A DNA stretch of 64,000 nucleotides from Defluviitaleaceae bacterium (GCA_009777845.1 WRLD01000008.1:23924-87923), one strand, 5' to 3'. Shown: positions 9,945 to 19,292, numbered from the stretch's first letter. Notes: generated from the letters alone by a model not told the origin. Made by a program: numbers and translations.

Positions 9945-11345
9945 ATGGACATGGAACAAAAAACACTGGAAAAAATCAGCGCGTTGGCAAAAAGCAGGGG
10001 CTTTGTGTATCCAGGCTCGGAAATATATGGAGGGCTTGCCAATACATGGGACTACGGGCCGCTAGGCGTGGAGCTAAAAAACAATGTAAAAAAAGCGTGG
10101 TGGAAGAAGTTTATACAGGAAAGTCCGCTTAATGTGGGCGTGGACTGCGCTTTGCTAATGAACCCTGCCGTATGGGTAGCCTCGGGGCATGTGGGCGGCT
10201 TCAACGACCCATTGTTGGACTGCAAGGCGTGCAAGGAGCGTTTCCGCGCCGATAAGCTAATTGAGGACTATATGCAGGGCAAAACAGACGACACCCCCGA
10301 CGGCTGGCCGCACGAAAAAATGAAGGCATATATCGACGAAAACAAAATAAACTGCCCGAAATGCGGCAAGCGCGATTTTACCGATATTCGCCAGTTTAAC
10401 CTGATGTTTAAGACCTATGTAGGCACTACGGAGGACAAACAAACCACCGTTTTCCTACGTCCCGAAACAGCGCAGGGCATTTTTGTAAACTTTAAGAATG
10501 TGCAGCGTACCTCTCGTAAAAAAATTCCGTTCGGTATCGGGCAGGTCGGTCACTCGTTCCGCAACGAAATTACCCCAGGCAGATTTACGTTCCGTACGTT
10601 GGAATTTGAACAAATGGAGCTTGAATTTTTCTGCGAGCCTGGCACGGACGACGAATGGTTTGCGTACTGGCGGCAATTTTGTATCGACTGGCTTCACGGC
10701 TTAAATCTGCCCGATACTTCCCTGCGTATACGCGACCACGGCTCGGAGGAGCTGTCATTTTATTCCAAAGCCACAACGGACATAGAATATATGTTCCCAT
10801 TTGGCTGGGGCGAGCTTTGGGGCATAGCCAACCGTACCGACTACGACCTAAAACAGCATATGGAACACTCCAAGGAGGATATGCACTATATCGACACCAA
10901 CGACAACGCCAAGCGTTATATCCCCTACTGTGTAGAACCCTCGCTCGGGCTTACGCGTGTAGTTTTGGCGTTTTTATGCGAAGCCTATGACGAGGAGGAG
11001 CTTGGCACGCCCGAGAAGCCCGACACGCGCGTGGTGCTTCGCTTCCACCCATTTCTCGCGCCTATTAAAGCGGCGGTACTGCCGCTCTCGAAAAAACTCG
11101 CGCCTGCCTGCGACGAAATTTTTCAAACGCTGTCTAAGCATTTTGCGTGCGACTATGACGACGGCGGCTCTATCGGCAAACGCTACCGCCGACAGGACGA
11201 AATCGGCACGCCGTTCTGCATAACCGTGGACTTTGATACGGAAAATGACGGAGCTGTCACTGTTCGTCACCGCGACACCATGGAGCAGGAGCGGATTCCC
11301 ATCGCGGAGCTTGTGGCTTACCTAGAACAAAAGCTCGCGTACTAA
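9945..11345 (+). CDS. glyQS: Glycyl-tRNA synthetase, homodimeric class II type
   Basis: Charges tRNA-Gly with glycine in the cytoplasm. It is 466 residues, matching the single-chain alpha2 enzyme of Gram-positives and eukaryotes rather than the alpha-beta GlyQ/GlyS pair. The N-terminal [20 protein letters not shown] signature is intact. Class II motif 2 is visible as [13 protein letters not shown] and motif 3 as [14 protein letters not shown] CxxC pair (CKAC and CPKC) fits the insertion domain. The C-terminal anticodon-binding domain is present. A second in-frame ATG lies two codons later; the first has the better spaced AAAGGA. No T-box leader is seen in the short upstream region. The next gene begins 4 bases after the stop. 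Confidence 0.95.
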   Translation: MDMEQKTLEKISALAKSRGFVYPGSEIYGGLANTWDYGPLGVELKNNVKKAWWKKFIQESPLNVGVDCALLMNPAVWVASGHVGGFNDPLLDCKACKERFRADKLIEDYMQGKTDDTPDGWPHEKMKAYIDENKINCPKCGKRDFTDIRQFNLMFKTYVGTTEDKQTTVFLRPETAQGIFVNFKNVQRTSRKKIPFGIGQVGHSFRNEITPGRFTFRTLEFEQMELEFFCEPGTDDEWFAYWRQFCIDWLHGLNLPDTSLRIRDHGSEELSFYSKATTDIEYMFPFGWGELWGIANRTDYDLKQHMEHSKEDMHYIDTNDNAKRYIPYCVEPSLGLTRVVLAFLCEAYDEEELGTPEKPDTRVVLRFHPFLAPIKAAVLPLSKKLAPACDEIFQTLSKHFACDYDDGGSIGKRYRRQDEIGTPFCITVDFDTENDGAVTVRHRDTMEQERIPIAELVAYLEQKLAY

Positions 11346-11349
11346 GCCT

Positions 11350-12603
11350 ATGAATAACAAAAGAAAGCTAACAACCCTTGCCAAGGTCTTAATAGCCGCG
11401 GTGCTAGTCATCGCGGTTGTTTGCGTGCAATTCCTTTTGTTGCCGCGCCTTGGCTTCGGCACGAACAAGGAAATGGCGTTTTTTTCGGCGGAGCGTAGTG
11501 TTTCTTACGATTTTGACTCGGGCGCGGCGTTTCACAGCAACGACTCGCGTTCCTATTATTTTGCCACGCGCGACAGTATGCGGTACATGAGCTCCGCCAG
11601 CGACCAGCCTGTGTGGCGTTATCCCTTTGCGTTCACAAATCCGTGGCTTGCGGCGCGCGGCGACTACGTGGCGATTGGCGAGGAGAGCGGAGGGCGCGTA
11701 ATTTATGTTTTCGACCAAAACGGCCTGCTCTTTCAAGTAAGCATGGAGCATACGATTCTTTCCTTTTGGGTCAATGATACTGGCTTTCTTTCCGTTGTGG
11801 CGGAATATGAGGGCGGCTACGGCATTTACGTATTTAATCAGCACCGCGCCACCCAAGAAAACCCGCTTTTTCACTGGGATTTTTACCATGATTTAATTGC
11901 GCCTACGCATGTAGAAGTTTCCCGCGACGGCACATATTTGGCGATTGCTCGGCTAGATTTAAGTTTTACGCCCAAAACCTCCGTACAGTTTCGCTACATG
12001 AATCAGTGGGACGCGTGGGGAACGCAGGGCGGCTTGTTTGCCACCGAGGATTTCCCCAACCAAATTGTTACCGCGCTTCGTTTTATGAACGACAACAGGC
12101 TAATTGTCGCGACCACGTCAAATATTACGTGCTTTCAGCTAGGGCCCGGCCATACGGTCAGCCGCCGCATGTGGGAAATAGAGCTAGAAAACCAAAAAAC
12201 TAACATAGAGTTTTACAACGGTTCGCATTTTGCTTATGCGGCTGGCTCGCGGCTGCCTATGGTGGCAGGCGAGGGCGACCCTGTAGGAACAGTGCGGATT
12301 TTTGGCATAAACGGCGTACAGACAGGCATGTTTGAGCTTGGACGGCGCGTGACCCACCTGCGAATGGGGCATAACCACGTAATCGTAGGCGGCGAACGCG
12401 GCTTCAACGCCGTCACCCTGCGCGGCGCGCCCATTTGGGAACACACCACGCTATACGACACAAGGGACGTTTTGTTCCTGGATAATATTAACACAATTCT
12501 TGTGGCAGGGTCTAATCAGGCGGAGGTTTTTGTACGGCGTAGGGTGAGGGAGAAGGCGGCGGATAATTTGGGCGGCGTGGGGACTGTGGATTATGTTGAA
12601 TAA
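11350..12603 (+). CDS. DUF5711-like membrane-anchored beta-propeller protein
   Basis: A 417-residue protein with an N-terminal transmembrane anchor (about 11-32) and an extracytoplasmic part of repeated beta-strand segments resembling WD40/PQQ-like propellers (e.g. YVAIGEESGGRVIYVFDQNG, GTVRIFGINGVQTGMFELG). This pattern fits the DUF5711 family of Clostridia. No catalytic residues are recognisable and the function is unknown. It follows glyQS by 4 bases and its 3' end overlaps the next gene by 11 bases, so it is probably co-transcribed from glyQS through parB. Confidence 0.65.
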   Translation: MNNKRKLTTLAKVLIAAVLVIAVVCVQFLLLPRLGFGTNKEMAFFSAERSVSYDFDSGAAFHSNDSRSYYFATRDSMRYMSSASDQPVWRYPFAFTNPWLAARGDYVAIGEESGGRVIYVFDQNGLLFQVSMEHTILSFWVNDTGFLSVVAEYEGGYGIYVFNQHRATQENPLFHWDFYHDLIAPTHVEVSRDGTYLAIARLDLSFTPKTSVQFRYMNQWDAWGTQGGLFATEDFPNQIVTALRFMNDNRLIVATTSNITCFQLGPGHTVSRRMWEIELENQKTNIEFYNGSHFAYAAGSRLPMVAGEGDPVGTVRIFGINGVQTGMFELGRRVTHLRMGHNHVIVGGERGFNAVTLRGAPIWEHTTLYDTRDVLFLDNINTILVAGSNQAEVFVRRRVREKAADNLGGVGTVDYVE

Positions 12604-12838
12604 AAACACGGCTAGGGAAATAGCCATTCAGTACACCAACAAGGTAAGAACGCTCTACGAGCCTCTGCGCGTTGTTTTATTTGGCTCGTATATCAACGGA
12701 ACGCCGCATGAATACAGCGATATTGATATAGCCATTGTGTTTGACGGCTATAATGGCGATTGGTTAAAGGCATGGACTGACTTGTTTCATATACGAGAGG
12801 ACATCAAAATCCCCTTAACAAAAGGAGAGCTAAAATGA
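12593..12838 (+). CDS. Nucleotidyltransferase (MNT-type), C-terminally truncated
   Basis: Eighty-one residues with the polymerase-beta-like motif FGSYINGTPHEYSDIDIAI (GSx10DxD) at about 30-48. This is the fold of MNT antitoxins that AMPylate HEPN toxins, and of related minimal nucleotidyltransferases. Family members usually continue for another 20-40 residues. Here the frame ends in LTKGELK, where the codons for KGEL are themselves the AAAGGAGAG ribosome site of parA, and the stop overlaps the parA start (ATGA). No HEPN partner is nearby. It looks like an insertion or decayed antitoxin that now reads into the par operon leader. Whether it is still expressed is uncertain. Confidence 0.65.
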   Translation: MLNKNTAREIAIQYTNKVRTLYEPLRVVLFGSYINGTPHEYSDIDIAIVFDGYNGDWLKAWTDLFHIREDIKIPLTKGELK

Positions 12839-13632
12839 AACGAATAATCGCAATAACAAACCAAAAAGGCGGCGTGGGAAAGACCACCACCAACGTAAAC
12901 CTAGCCACCTGCCTAGCGCAGGCTGGTAAAAGGGTGCTTGTCGCGGACATGGACCCGCAGGGCAACACGACTAGCGGCTTTGGCGTGGACAAGCATACTG
13001 TCGAGCGTTCTATTTACAATTTGCTGCTTGGCGAGGCGTACTTGGAGGAAGTCGCGCTTAAAATAGAAAATATCGAGGGCTTGGAGCTTTTGCCGAGCAA
13101 TATCCATTTGGCGGGCGCGGAAATTGAAATGCTCGACTTGACTAATCGCGAGTTCCGCTTACGCGAGGTCTTTAATCATGCAAAATATTTGTATGATTAC
13201 ATACTTATTGATTGCCCGCCGTCACTCAATATTTTGACGCTTAACGCGCTATGTACCGCCGATTCGGTTCTTGTTCCTATACAATGTGAATATTATGCGT
13301 TAGAGGGCTTGACCCAGCTAATGCACACCATTAACCTAGTACACAAGAAGCTAAATACGCGGCTTGTCTTAGAGGGAATTGTGTTTACCATGTTTGACGC
13401 GCGTACGAATTTGAGCGTGCAGGTAGTGGACGAGGTGAAACAGCACTTCCCCGACCACACCTTTAAGACGATGATTCCACGTAATGTGCGTTTGAGCGAA
13501 GCACCAAGCCACGGGCTTCCTGTCGCGCTGTACGCGCCGACCTCTAAGGGTGCGGACGCGTACGAACAGCTCGCGCAGGAAGTAATTGCTAGGAATTTTA
13601 TATCGGAAAGACCCATAGGAGGTACAAAATGA
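12835..13632 (+). CDS. parA: Chromosome partitioning ATPase ParA (Soj)
   Basis: A 265-residue deviant Walker ATPase. The signature KGGVGKTT is at residues 11-18 and Walker A' DMDPQGN at about 40-46, with IDCPPSL further on. The short N-terminus without a DNA-binding extension is typical of chromosomal Soj. It would bind DNA nonspecifically as an ATP dimer and be stimulated by ParB in origin segregation and, in spore formers, sporulation control. The start overlaps the preceding gene by four bases and parB overlaps its end by four (ATGA). Confidence 0.93.
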   Translation: MKRIIAITNQKGGVGKTTTNVNLATCLAQAGKRVLVADMDPQGNTTSGFGVDKHTVERSIYNLLLGEAYLEEVALKIENIEGLELLPSNIHLAGAEIEMLDLTNREFRLREVFNHAKYLYDYILIDCPPSLNILTLNALCTADSVLVPIQCEYYALEGLTQLMHTINLVHKKLNTRLVLEGIVFTMFDARTNLSVQVVDEVKQHFPDHTFKTMIPRNVRLSEAPSHGLPVALYAPTSKGADAYEQLAQEVIARNFISERPIGGTK

Positions 13633-14504
13633 AATCTGGACTAGGAAAAGGGCTTGGCGCGTTAATAAACAGCGTACAAACGGCGGCGGCAAACGACACC
13701 GCAAGCAATGGCGTACTCATGGTGGATATTCGCAAGGTAGAACCAAACCCGACCCAGCCGCGCCAATATTTTAACGAGGACGCGCTTGACGAGCTTGCGG
13801 AATCTATGAAAGCCTTCGGCATTGTTCAGCCGCTTTTGGTAACGGAGGAAGAAAACCGCTTTATTATTATTGCGGGCGAACGCCGCTACCGTGCGGCGCG
13901 CAAGGCGCAGCTTACAGAAATTCCCGTAATTATCAAGGATTATACAGAAATGGAAATTTTGCAGGTCGCGCTAATAGAAAATATCCAACGACAAGACCTA
14001 ACCTCCATAGAGGAAGCCGCGTGCTACAAACGCCTGATGGACGATTTCTTTTTTTCGCCTGACGAGGTAGCAAGCAAGCTAGGCAAACGCAAGCACACCG
14101 TGCTAAACACGTTGCATTTGCTGGAGCTAACCCCGCGCGCCCAAGAGCTAGCCGCCGAGGGCAAGCTCACCGCAAGCCACGCCAAGGTGCTAATCGGCGT
14201 AACGGACGAAGCCCTGCAAGCCGTTTGTGCCGAAAAAATAGCGGAAACAGGGCTAAGCGTACGCGAAGCGGAATCCATGGTAACAGCCGCCCTAAAAGCC
14301 GCCGCAAAAAAACAAGCTCCCCCAACCGAGCAAGCAGACGAAAACGCCGCGCTCGCCCTACGCAAAGCCGAAAACGAGCTAAAGCACACCCTAGGCTCAA
14401 AGGTGCAAATTATCCAAGGCGCGAAAAAAAGCAAAATCGAGATTGAGTTTTATTCGGGGGAGGATTTGGAGCGGTTGTTGGGGTTGTTTAGAAAATTACA
14501 ATAA
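13629..14504 (+). CDS. parB: ParB/Spo0J family partition protein
   Basis: A 291-residue protein with the N-terminal LGKGLGALI segment that stimulates ParA, the CTP-binding box GERRYRA at 83-89, and ENIQRQDLTSIEEA leading into the DNA-binding helix-turn-helix. The helix following the HTH reads KRKHTVLNTLHLLEL, somewhat diverged from the usual KSR...N.LRLL pattern. A lysine- and alanine-rich linker precedes the C-terminal dimerisation domain. It would load on parS and slide as a CTP clamp. No recognisable parS palindrome was found in this window. It is translationally coupled to parA. Confidence 0.93.
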   Translation: MKSGLGKGLGALINSVQTAAANDTASNGVLMVDIRKVEPNPTQPRQYFNEDALDELAESMKAFGIVQPLLVTEEENRFIIIAGERRYRAARKAQLTEIPVIIKDYTEMEILQVALIENIQRQDLTSIEEAACYKRLMDDFFFSPDEVASKLGKRKHTVLNTLHLLELTPRAQELAAEGKLTASHAKVLIGVTDEALQAVCAEKIAETGLSVREAESMVTAALKAAAKKQAPPTEQADENAALALRKAENELKHTLGSKVQIIQGAKKSKIEIEFYSGEDLERLLGLFRKLQ

Positions 14505-14518
14505 AAGGAGCAAAAATC

Positions 14519-14779
14519 ATGCAAATAATAACAAGAAAAGCAACAGAAGCCGACAAGCAGCTACTAATGAATCAGCCTACATGGGGCTGTGAGGTTTCCG
14601 AGTTCGACTGGTACTACGACAGCAAGGAAATATGTATCCTTACCCAGGGCGAGGTAACCGTAGAATATGACGGCGGTAAGGTTAGCTTTGGTGCAGGGGA
14701 TTACGTTGAGTTTCCCAAAGGGCTAAAATGCGTTTGGAAAGTGACTGAGGCGGTTAGGAAGCATTATAAGTTTTTTTAG
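14519..14779 (+). CDS. Small cupin-domain protein
   Basis: Eighty-six residues forming one cupin barrel of the DUF861/Cupin_3 type, with EICILTQGEVTVEYDGG and FGAGDYVEFPKGLKCVWKV. Such proteins bind a small ligand or metal; the usual metal-binding histidines are largely absent, so a catalytic role is doubtful. AAAGGAG precedes the ATG. It follows parB by 14 bases and is probably the last gene of the operon. Confidence 0.75.
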   Translation: MQIITRKATEADKQLLMNQPTWGCEVSEFDWYYDSKEICILTQGEVTVEYDGGKVSFGAGDYVEFPKGLKCVWKVTEAVRKHYKFF

Positions 14780-14850
14780 TTGCAGGGGTTTTTGTAAGGA
14801 TTAACCGACACCCCACGACAAACGCACGAATCCAAAACATGCAAATCAAA

Positions 14851-14976
14851 CACGGATTTAACGGATTTACGCAGATTTACGCGGATTTGAGCGGACGGAA
14901 CGGAATTTCGTGGATTTTCGTGGATTTTACCACGAACGAATCCGCGTAATCCGCGAAAATCCGTTAAATCCGCGTT
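14851..14976. repeat. Family B repeat (CGGATTT units)
   Basis: Four to five forward units of the type CGGATTTACG, a short middle containing ACCACGAACGAATCC, then reverse-complement units such as CGCGTAATCCG. The ends pair imperfectly. It leads directly, through ATAAATCATTTGTTAGG, to a family A copy. Confidence 0.85.
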
Positions 14977-15023
14977 ACATAAATCATTTGTTAGGTCACG
15001 AATTAAGGGAGGGCGTGGTTCTT

Positions 15024-15134
15024 GTAGGGGACGGATTTATCCGTCCCGAGGTACGCACGTTCGTCAATTCGGGCAGGGTAACGTCCATTAACGCAGAACG
15101 AGGTAACCTCGGGACGGATAAATCCGTCCCCTAC
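15024..15134. repeat. Family A nested-palindrome repeat
   Basis: Starts GTAGGGGACGGATTTATCC and ends with its reverse complement. Each arm is itself a palindrome around GGACGGAT/ATCCGTCC. The right end supplies the TAG stop codon of the GH9 gene. Confidence 0.92.
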
Positions 15135-17086
15135 GCTTTCCTACGCCGACCAAAAACCAACCCCACACACAATCCCCCCAACACCACAACACACAAAACC
15201 AACGCCAACGCATAAACAGTCATATCCCCAAGCCCTGTATGCGGAAAAGCGTGTACTGGGCAGGTTGGGTCGCCGCAGTCTGGGTCGTCTAGCTGGCAGA
15301 CTTTAATTTCCCATATAGCGTAGAGCGTGAGGTCATTATCCGACATGGTGACGGCCGCGCCTGGCGCGTATGCCGTGCCGTTTCCGTCTGCTTGCGTATT
15401 CCATTCCTTGAATACGTGACTAGGCGGAGCGGTTATGCCCGAAATTTCCGCCGCTTGGAACATTTCGCCTGCCGCCTTGTCTGCTTGCGTTGGGGCTGTG
15501 CCAGAGCCGCCGTTGAGTTCGTAGGTCACGGTGTATGAAACCGAAGCCGCAGATAACGACCGATAGCCTGGTATTGTATCGGTGGAAACGGTCTGATGGC
15601 TTTGGTTTCTCAAATAAAGCCCTGCCAACGCCCCGATAAAATTGGCTTGGTAGTCGCACGCCATTTCCGCCGTTTGGTACGTGTTGTAGCGGTCGGCTAA
15701 TGAGCCGCTTGCGCTAGTCGGCCCGCCTGCTAATGTCCCGACAAGCACGTTAAGAGGGGCTTCGTTATCATTAAACCTATTCCACGCGGTATTTCCTGTA
15801 AAGCCTGTTGCGGCTCTGTGGTGCGGTCGTGTAATCGAGCTGCTGCAACAACCGAATACAAAGCAGGTGGGGCTTCCTGCACTTCCCTCAGTTCTGCTAA
15901 TCGAGTTGTTGCCGAGCAAAAACTGCATTTGACCGTGCGCCCATTCGGCGTACTGGTCGGTGTTATATTTATCGTAAACCAGCCCTACAAGTTGCAGAGC
16001 GGTATTGTATCGTGCCGTTCCCCATTCCCCTACTACTACATAGGAAGATGAGGTCGGATTAACCCTGTTCATGTACGGATTTCTGACAGCCGACCATTGA
16101 ACCTGGTCTCTTTGTGCCCGCAAAGCCATGACATTCGCCCATACTCCGTCCCACGAGTTAGGCCAATCAGTGCCGCCTGTAGTCCAACCGTTTGATTGTG
16201 CGATGTAGATTGATTCTCCAGTAGCAATAAATAGCCATTCTGCGGCAAGAGCCATTTTATCTTGCCAACGCAAGGAACGATAATATCCGTCTGACGGAGA
16301 GGTATGCGTGCCGCCCGCTTGTGCTACGACTGCTTCAGCGCGGTTGCTATACGCTAACTGATAAAGCCCTTGCGCGTGCCGTAAATCCTCGGGATTTCCG
16401 AAATTGACGTAGTTCGCCGCCAACATTGCCGCCGCCATTCCGAGCTGGTCTGTACCTGGGTAGGCATATGTTCCGTTAGTGAAACGTGCGTGCCGTGTAG
16501 CACCACGCTGACTTCCTGTCTGCAATTCGGGAGGCCCCCAGTAGCTATGGTCGCCGTCTGGAATAACACTACCGCCCTGCCCTACTTGATAGGCATATGC
16601 AATGACCGCTGTTCCACTACTGTTCCAAATCGTACACTTTCTGAAATATTCGGCGAAATGGTCGAGTATACGCCGCATGTGCGCGTCTGTTCCAGTGCCT
16701 GTGAACGCATCTTTAAACTCGTAATAAGCCCACCCTAAGGTCGCGCCCGAGAAAGCAATCGGCAGATTAAATTTTACGTGGTCGCCTGCATCGTGATAAC
16801 CGCCAGATAGGTCAATCGTCCCTCCGTCGAAATAATCGGGAACACTTATGTTAGAGTCCTGTAAGTGGCAGTCGCCGCGCCATGTAAGCGCGGAACGCTT
16901 GCCGTTGTCGCTGTTGCGCTCGCCTACGTCGCCGCCGCACATATTGGCATCGAAAAAGTACAACGCAAGCTGTAGCTGCCGTGCGTAGTTGGTGTTTGTG
17001 TCGGCGAGCGTTGCTATTGGGAACGTGCCGAGCAGCATAATAACCGCTAACGTCCACAGCAAGGCTTTTGAAAATTTAGTTTTCAT
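15131..17086 (-). CDS. Glycoside hydrolase family 9 with sortase-type C-terminus
   Basis: A secreted endoglucanase-type enzyme of 651 residues. Residues 1-28 are a signal peptide. The GH9 (alpha/alpha)6 domain follows, with the catalytic-base motif GGYHDAGDHVKFNLP (DAGD at 99-102), a histidine motif (PHHRAATG), and the general-acid region YQTAEMACDYQANF (Glu near 474). Next is an InlB-type beta-repeat (YELNGGSGTAP...LTLYAIW, about 525-595). The tail is FPHTG at 614-618, a hydrophobic stretch and RRRK, i.e. an LPxTG-like cell-wall sorting signal. It therefore appears wall-anchored rather than carrying a dockerin. The stop codon is made by the end of a family A repeat. GGGGG precedes the ATG. 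Confidence 0.88.
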   Translation of the reverse strand: MKTKFSKALLWTLAVIMLLGTFPIATLADTNTNYARQLQLALYFFDANMCGGDVGERNSDNGKRSALTWRGDCHLQDSNISVPDYFDGGTIDLSGGYHDAGDHVKFNLPIAFSGATLGWAYYEFKDAFTGTGTDAHMRRILDHFAEYFRKCTIWNSSGTAVIAYAYQVGQGGSVIPDGDHSYWGPPELQTGSQRGATRHARFTNGTYAYPGTDQLGMAAAMLAANYVNFGNPEDLRHAQGLYQLAYSNRAEAVVAQAGGTHTSPSDGYYRSLRWQDKMALAAEWLFIATGESIYIAQSNGWTTGGTDWPNSWDGVWANVMALRAQRDQVQWSAVRNPYMNRVNPTSSSYVVVGEWGTARYNTALQLVGLVYDKYNTDQYAEWAHGQMQFLLGNNSISRTEGSAGSPTCFVFGCCSSSITRPHHRAATGFTGNTAWNRFNDNEAPLNVLVGTLAGGPTSASGSLADRYNTYQTAEMACDYQANFIGALAGLYLRNQSHQTVSTDTIPGYRSLSAASVSYTVTYELNGGSGTAPTQADKAAGEMFQAAEISGITAPPSHVFKEWNTQADGNGTAYAPGAAVTMSDNDLTLYAIWEIKVCQLDDPDCGDPTCPVHAFPHTGLGDMTVYALALVLCVVVLGGLCVGLVFGRRRKA

Positions 17087-17250
17087 TTGATTGCCCCCAT
17101 ATTTTACCTGTCTGGCAGGTTTATTTTTATTTTCAACACAATATTTTTATTTTCAACACAAAAAAGGCGAATCCCTCTATGGCACTGTAAGTACAACACA
17201 AAACGTAGCTTTTGTAAAGGATAGAATACGGATTTTTTTCGTGTGACGGA

Positions 17251-17337
17251 ACGCGGATTTGGCGGATTACGCGGATTACGCGGATTTCCCCACGAACGAA
17301 TCCGCGTAATCCGCGTAAATCCGTTAAATCCGTGTTG
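17251..17337. repeat. Family B repeat
   Basis: Forward CGGATT units, the centre CCCACGAACGAATCC, then reverse units ending AAATCCGTGTT. It joins a family A copy through the same ATAAATCATTTGTTAGG linker as the copy at 14851. Confidence 0.82.
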
Positions 17338-17385
17338 CATAAATCATTTGTTAGGTCACGAATTAAGGGGATTTGCAGGTTTTTT

Positions 17386-17498
17386 GTAGGGGACGGATTT
17401 ATCCGTCCCGAGGTTTGCACGTTCGTCAATTCGGAGCGAGTATAACGTCCATTAACGCAGAGCGAGGTAATCTCGGGACGGATAAATCCGTCCCCTAC
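17386..17498. repeat. Family A repeat
   Basis: Complete copy bounded by GTAGGGGACGG and CCGTCCCCTAC, in the GH9-VanW intergenic region. Confidence 0.92.
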
Positions 17499-17579
17499 AA
17501 TTAACCGACACCCCACGACAAACGCACGAAGCCAAAACATGTAAATCAAACACGGATTAAGGTGAGGGGCGTGGGTTTT

Positions 17580-17690
17580 GTAGGGGACGGATTTATCCGT
17601 CCCGAGGTTTGCACGTTCGTCAATTCGGGGCAAGTAACGTCCATTAACGCACAGCGAGGTAACCTCGGGACGGATAAATCCGTCCCCTAC
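17580..17690. repeat. Family A repeat
   Basis: Complete copy separated from the previous one by a linker (AACCGACACCCCACGACAAA...) that recurs beside other copies. A small deletion has removed most of the family B block between them. Confidence 0.92.
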
Positions 17691-17739
17691 AATTAACCGA
17701 CACCCCACGACAAACGCACGAAGCCAAAACATGTAAATC

Positions 17740-17864
17740 AAACACGGATTTGGCGGATTCACGCAGATTTACGCGGATTCGTTCGTGGGAAAATATATCG
17801 CCGTTTAGTAGTTTACGTGGACAAAATCCGCGCAATCCGTGAAAATCCGTTAAATCCGTGTTAG
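17740..17864. repeat. Family B repeat
   Basis: Forward units from CACGGATTTGGCGG, a central TATATCGCCGTTTAGTAG variant, then reverse units ending CGTGTTA. It ends about 80 bases before the VanW gene. Confidence 0.82.
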
Positions 17865-17945
17865 ATAAACACTAATTTGCATAGCTGTAAAATCACCCCG
17901 AATATATGCACACAAAAGTAATATACATATTACGAGGTGAATTTT

Positions 17946-19292
17946 ATGAAAAAAATACTATACATTTCCCTAACGTCCGCGTTATCCATTCTTATCATAA
18001 TCGGCGTAATCATATTAACACGGCACGCAAACAATTCGCAACAAAACCAAATCGCACAAAATGTATTCGCGCATGGCGTAGCCCTCGGCGGACTAACCGA
18101 GCAGGAAGCCCTTTCCGCGCTTACCGAACGCTTCCAGCCTGCGTTGGCTTCGCGGACTGTGCGATACTTAAAGGACGGCGTTCCCGCGGTCGAATTGTCA
18201 TTTTTAGATTTTGAAACGTGCTTTGACTTTTCCGCAATTATCGAGGAAGCGTTTACATATAGCCGAGGCAAGCAGTTTCGCACCGCGCGAATTTTACGGC
18301 GTTCGCACGAAATTGACACAATACCCGAAATAATTTTTTGTGCCGAGTGCATGGAAAAGCACATGCGCGCTCTTTCCCAAAAGCTCGACATAACAGCAAA
18401 AAACGCGAGCTTTCACATGGAAGGCCGCAATAAAATAACCGTAAACCACGAAAGCATGGGCTACGGCGTGAACACCGAGGCCGCCGCCGCCGCTACCCGC
18501 GAGGTACTTTACAGCATGGTTGACGGCGATGTGGACTTGCAAATTCTGGAAATCGCACCGCTGTATACCACTGCGGATTTCAACTTTGACGTAGCCGTCC
18601 TAGGCGCGTACCAAACGCTAATAAACACGCGCGCCGACAGCCCGCGCCGCCGAAACATAGAGCGCGCCGCCGAAAGAATAAACAACTACACCATTTACCC
18701 AAACGAGGTTTTTTCCGCGGCGGCGTTAATTGATGCAAACGCCCCCGACAGCGGCTACGAGCCAGCCACCGTCATCATGCAGGGCGAGGCGGTGGAGGAC
18801 ATAGGCGGCGGAATTTGCCAGCTAGTAACGACCCTGTACAACGCCGTTATTTACGCCGAGCTAGAGGTGATTCAACGCAACAATCACTCGATTCCTGTGC
18901 GTTATGTGGACGTGGGCTTTGATGCAACCGTGGCAGGCGATTATTTTGACCTAAAATTCAAAAACACCTTGCAAACGCCCGTTTTGGTAACTAGCTATGT
19001 GCGCGATATGAACCTGCATGTCGAAATTAGGGGCGAGGAGGTGCGTGATTCGAGCCGCAGTATACGCTTTGAAACCAAGCACATAGAACGCACCGAGCCA
19101 GAGCCTGTCCGCGAAATCGTTGACCCGAACGTGCCGCGCGGCGAAAGGCTCGTTACACAGCAAGCCCAACCAGGCTACCATGTCGAGCTTTACAAACGCA
19201 TTTTCATTAACGGCAACGAAATAGGGCAAGTGAAAATAAATTCCTCGGTTTACAAGCCTGTGCAGGGGGTTGTTGCTATTGGGGCGATGTAA
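17946..19292 (+). CDS. VanW family protein with G5-like C-terminus
   Basis: A 448-residue exported or membrane-anchored protein. It has one N-terminal transmembrane helix, a peptidoglycan-binding-like region (about 30-210), then the VanW domain with the characteristic NEVFSAAALI and EDIGGGICQLVTTLYNA segments, and a basic C-terminal region compatible with a G5-type beta domain. VanW was named from vancomycin clusters but its biochemical role is unsettled; wall or peptidoglycan interaction is likely. I chose the ATG at 17946 because GAGGTG lies 6-7 bases before it; an in-frame GTG at 17937 overlaps that ribosome site. It is convergent with topB with no bases between the stops. Confidence 0.87.
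   Translation: MKKILYISLTSALSILIIIGVIILTRHANNSQQNQIAQNVFAHGVALGGLTEQEALSALTERFQPALASRTVRYLKDGVPAVELSFLDFETCFDFSAIIEEAFTYSRGKQFRTARILRRSHEIDTIPEIIFCAECMEKHMRALSQKLDITAKNASFHMEGRNKITVNHESMGYGVNTEAAAAATREVLYSMVDGDVDLQILEIAPLYTTADFNFDVAVLGAYQTLINTRADSPRRRNIERAAERINNYTIYPNEVFSAAALIDANAPDSGYEPATVIMQGEAVEDIGGGICQLVTTLYNAVIYAELEVIQRNNHSIPVRYVDVGFDATVAGDYFDLKFKNTLQTPVLVTSYVRDMNLHVEIRGEEVRDSSRSIRFETKHIERTEPEPVREIVDPNVPRGERLVTQQAQPGYHVELYKRIFINGNEIGQVKINSSVYKPVQGVVAIGAM

Noticed and set aside
9890..9945. T-box or other riboswitch before glyQS
   Set aside because: The gap after the terminator is only about 55 bases, too short, and no T-box core was seen.
12835..14504. A parS centromere site near parAB
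   Set aside because: No 16-bp TGTTTCACGTGAAACA-like palindrome was found in the window.
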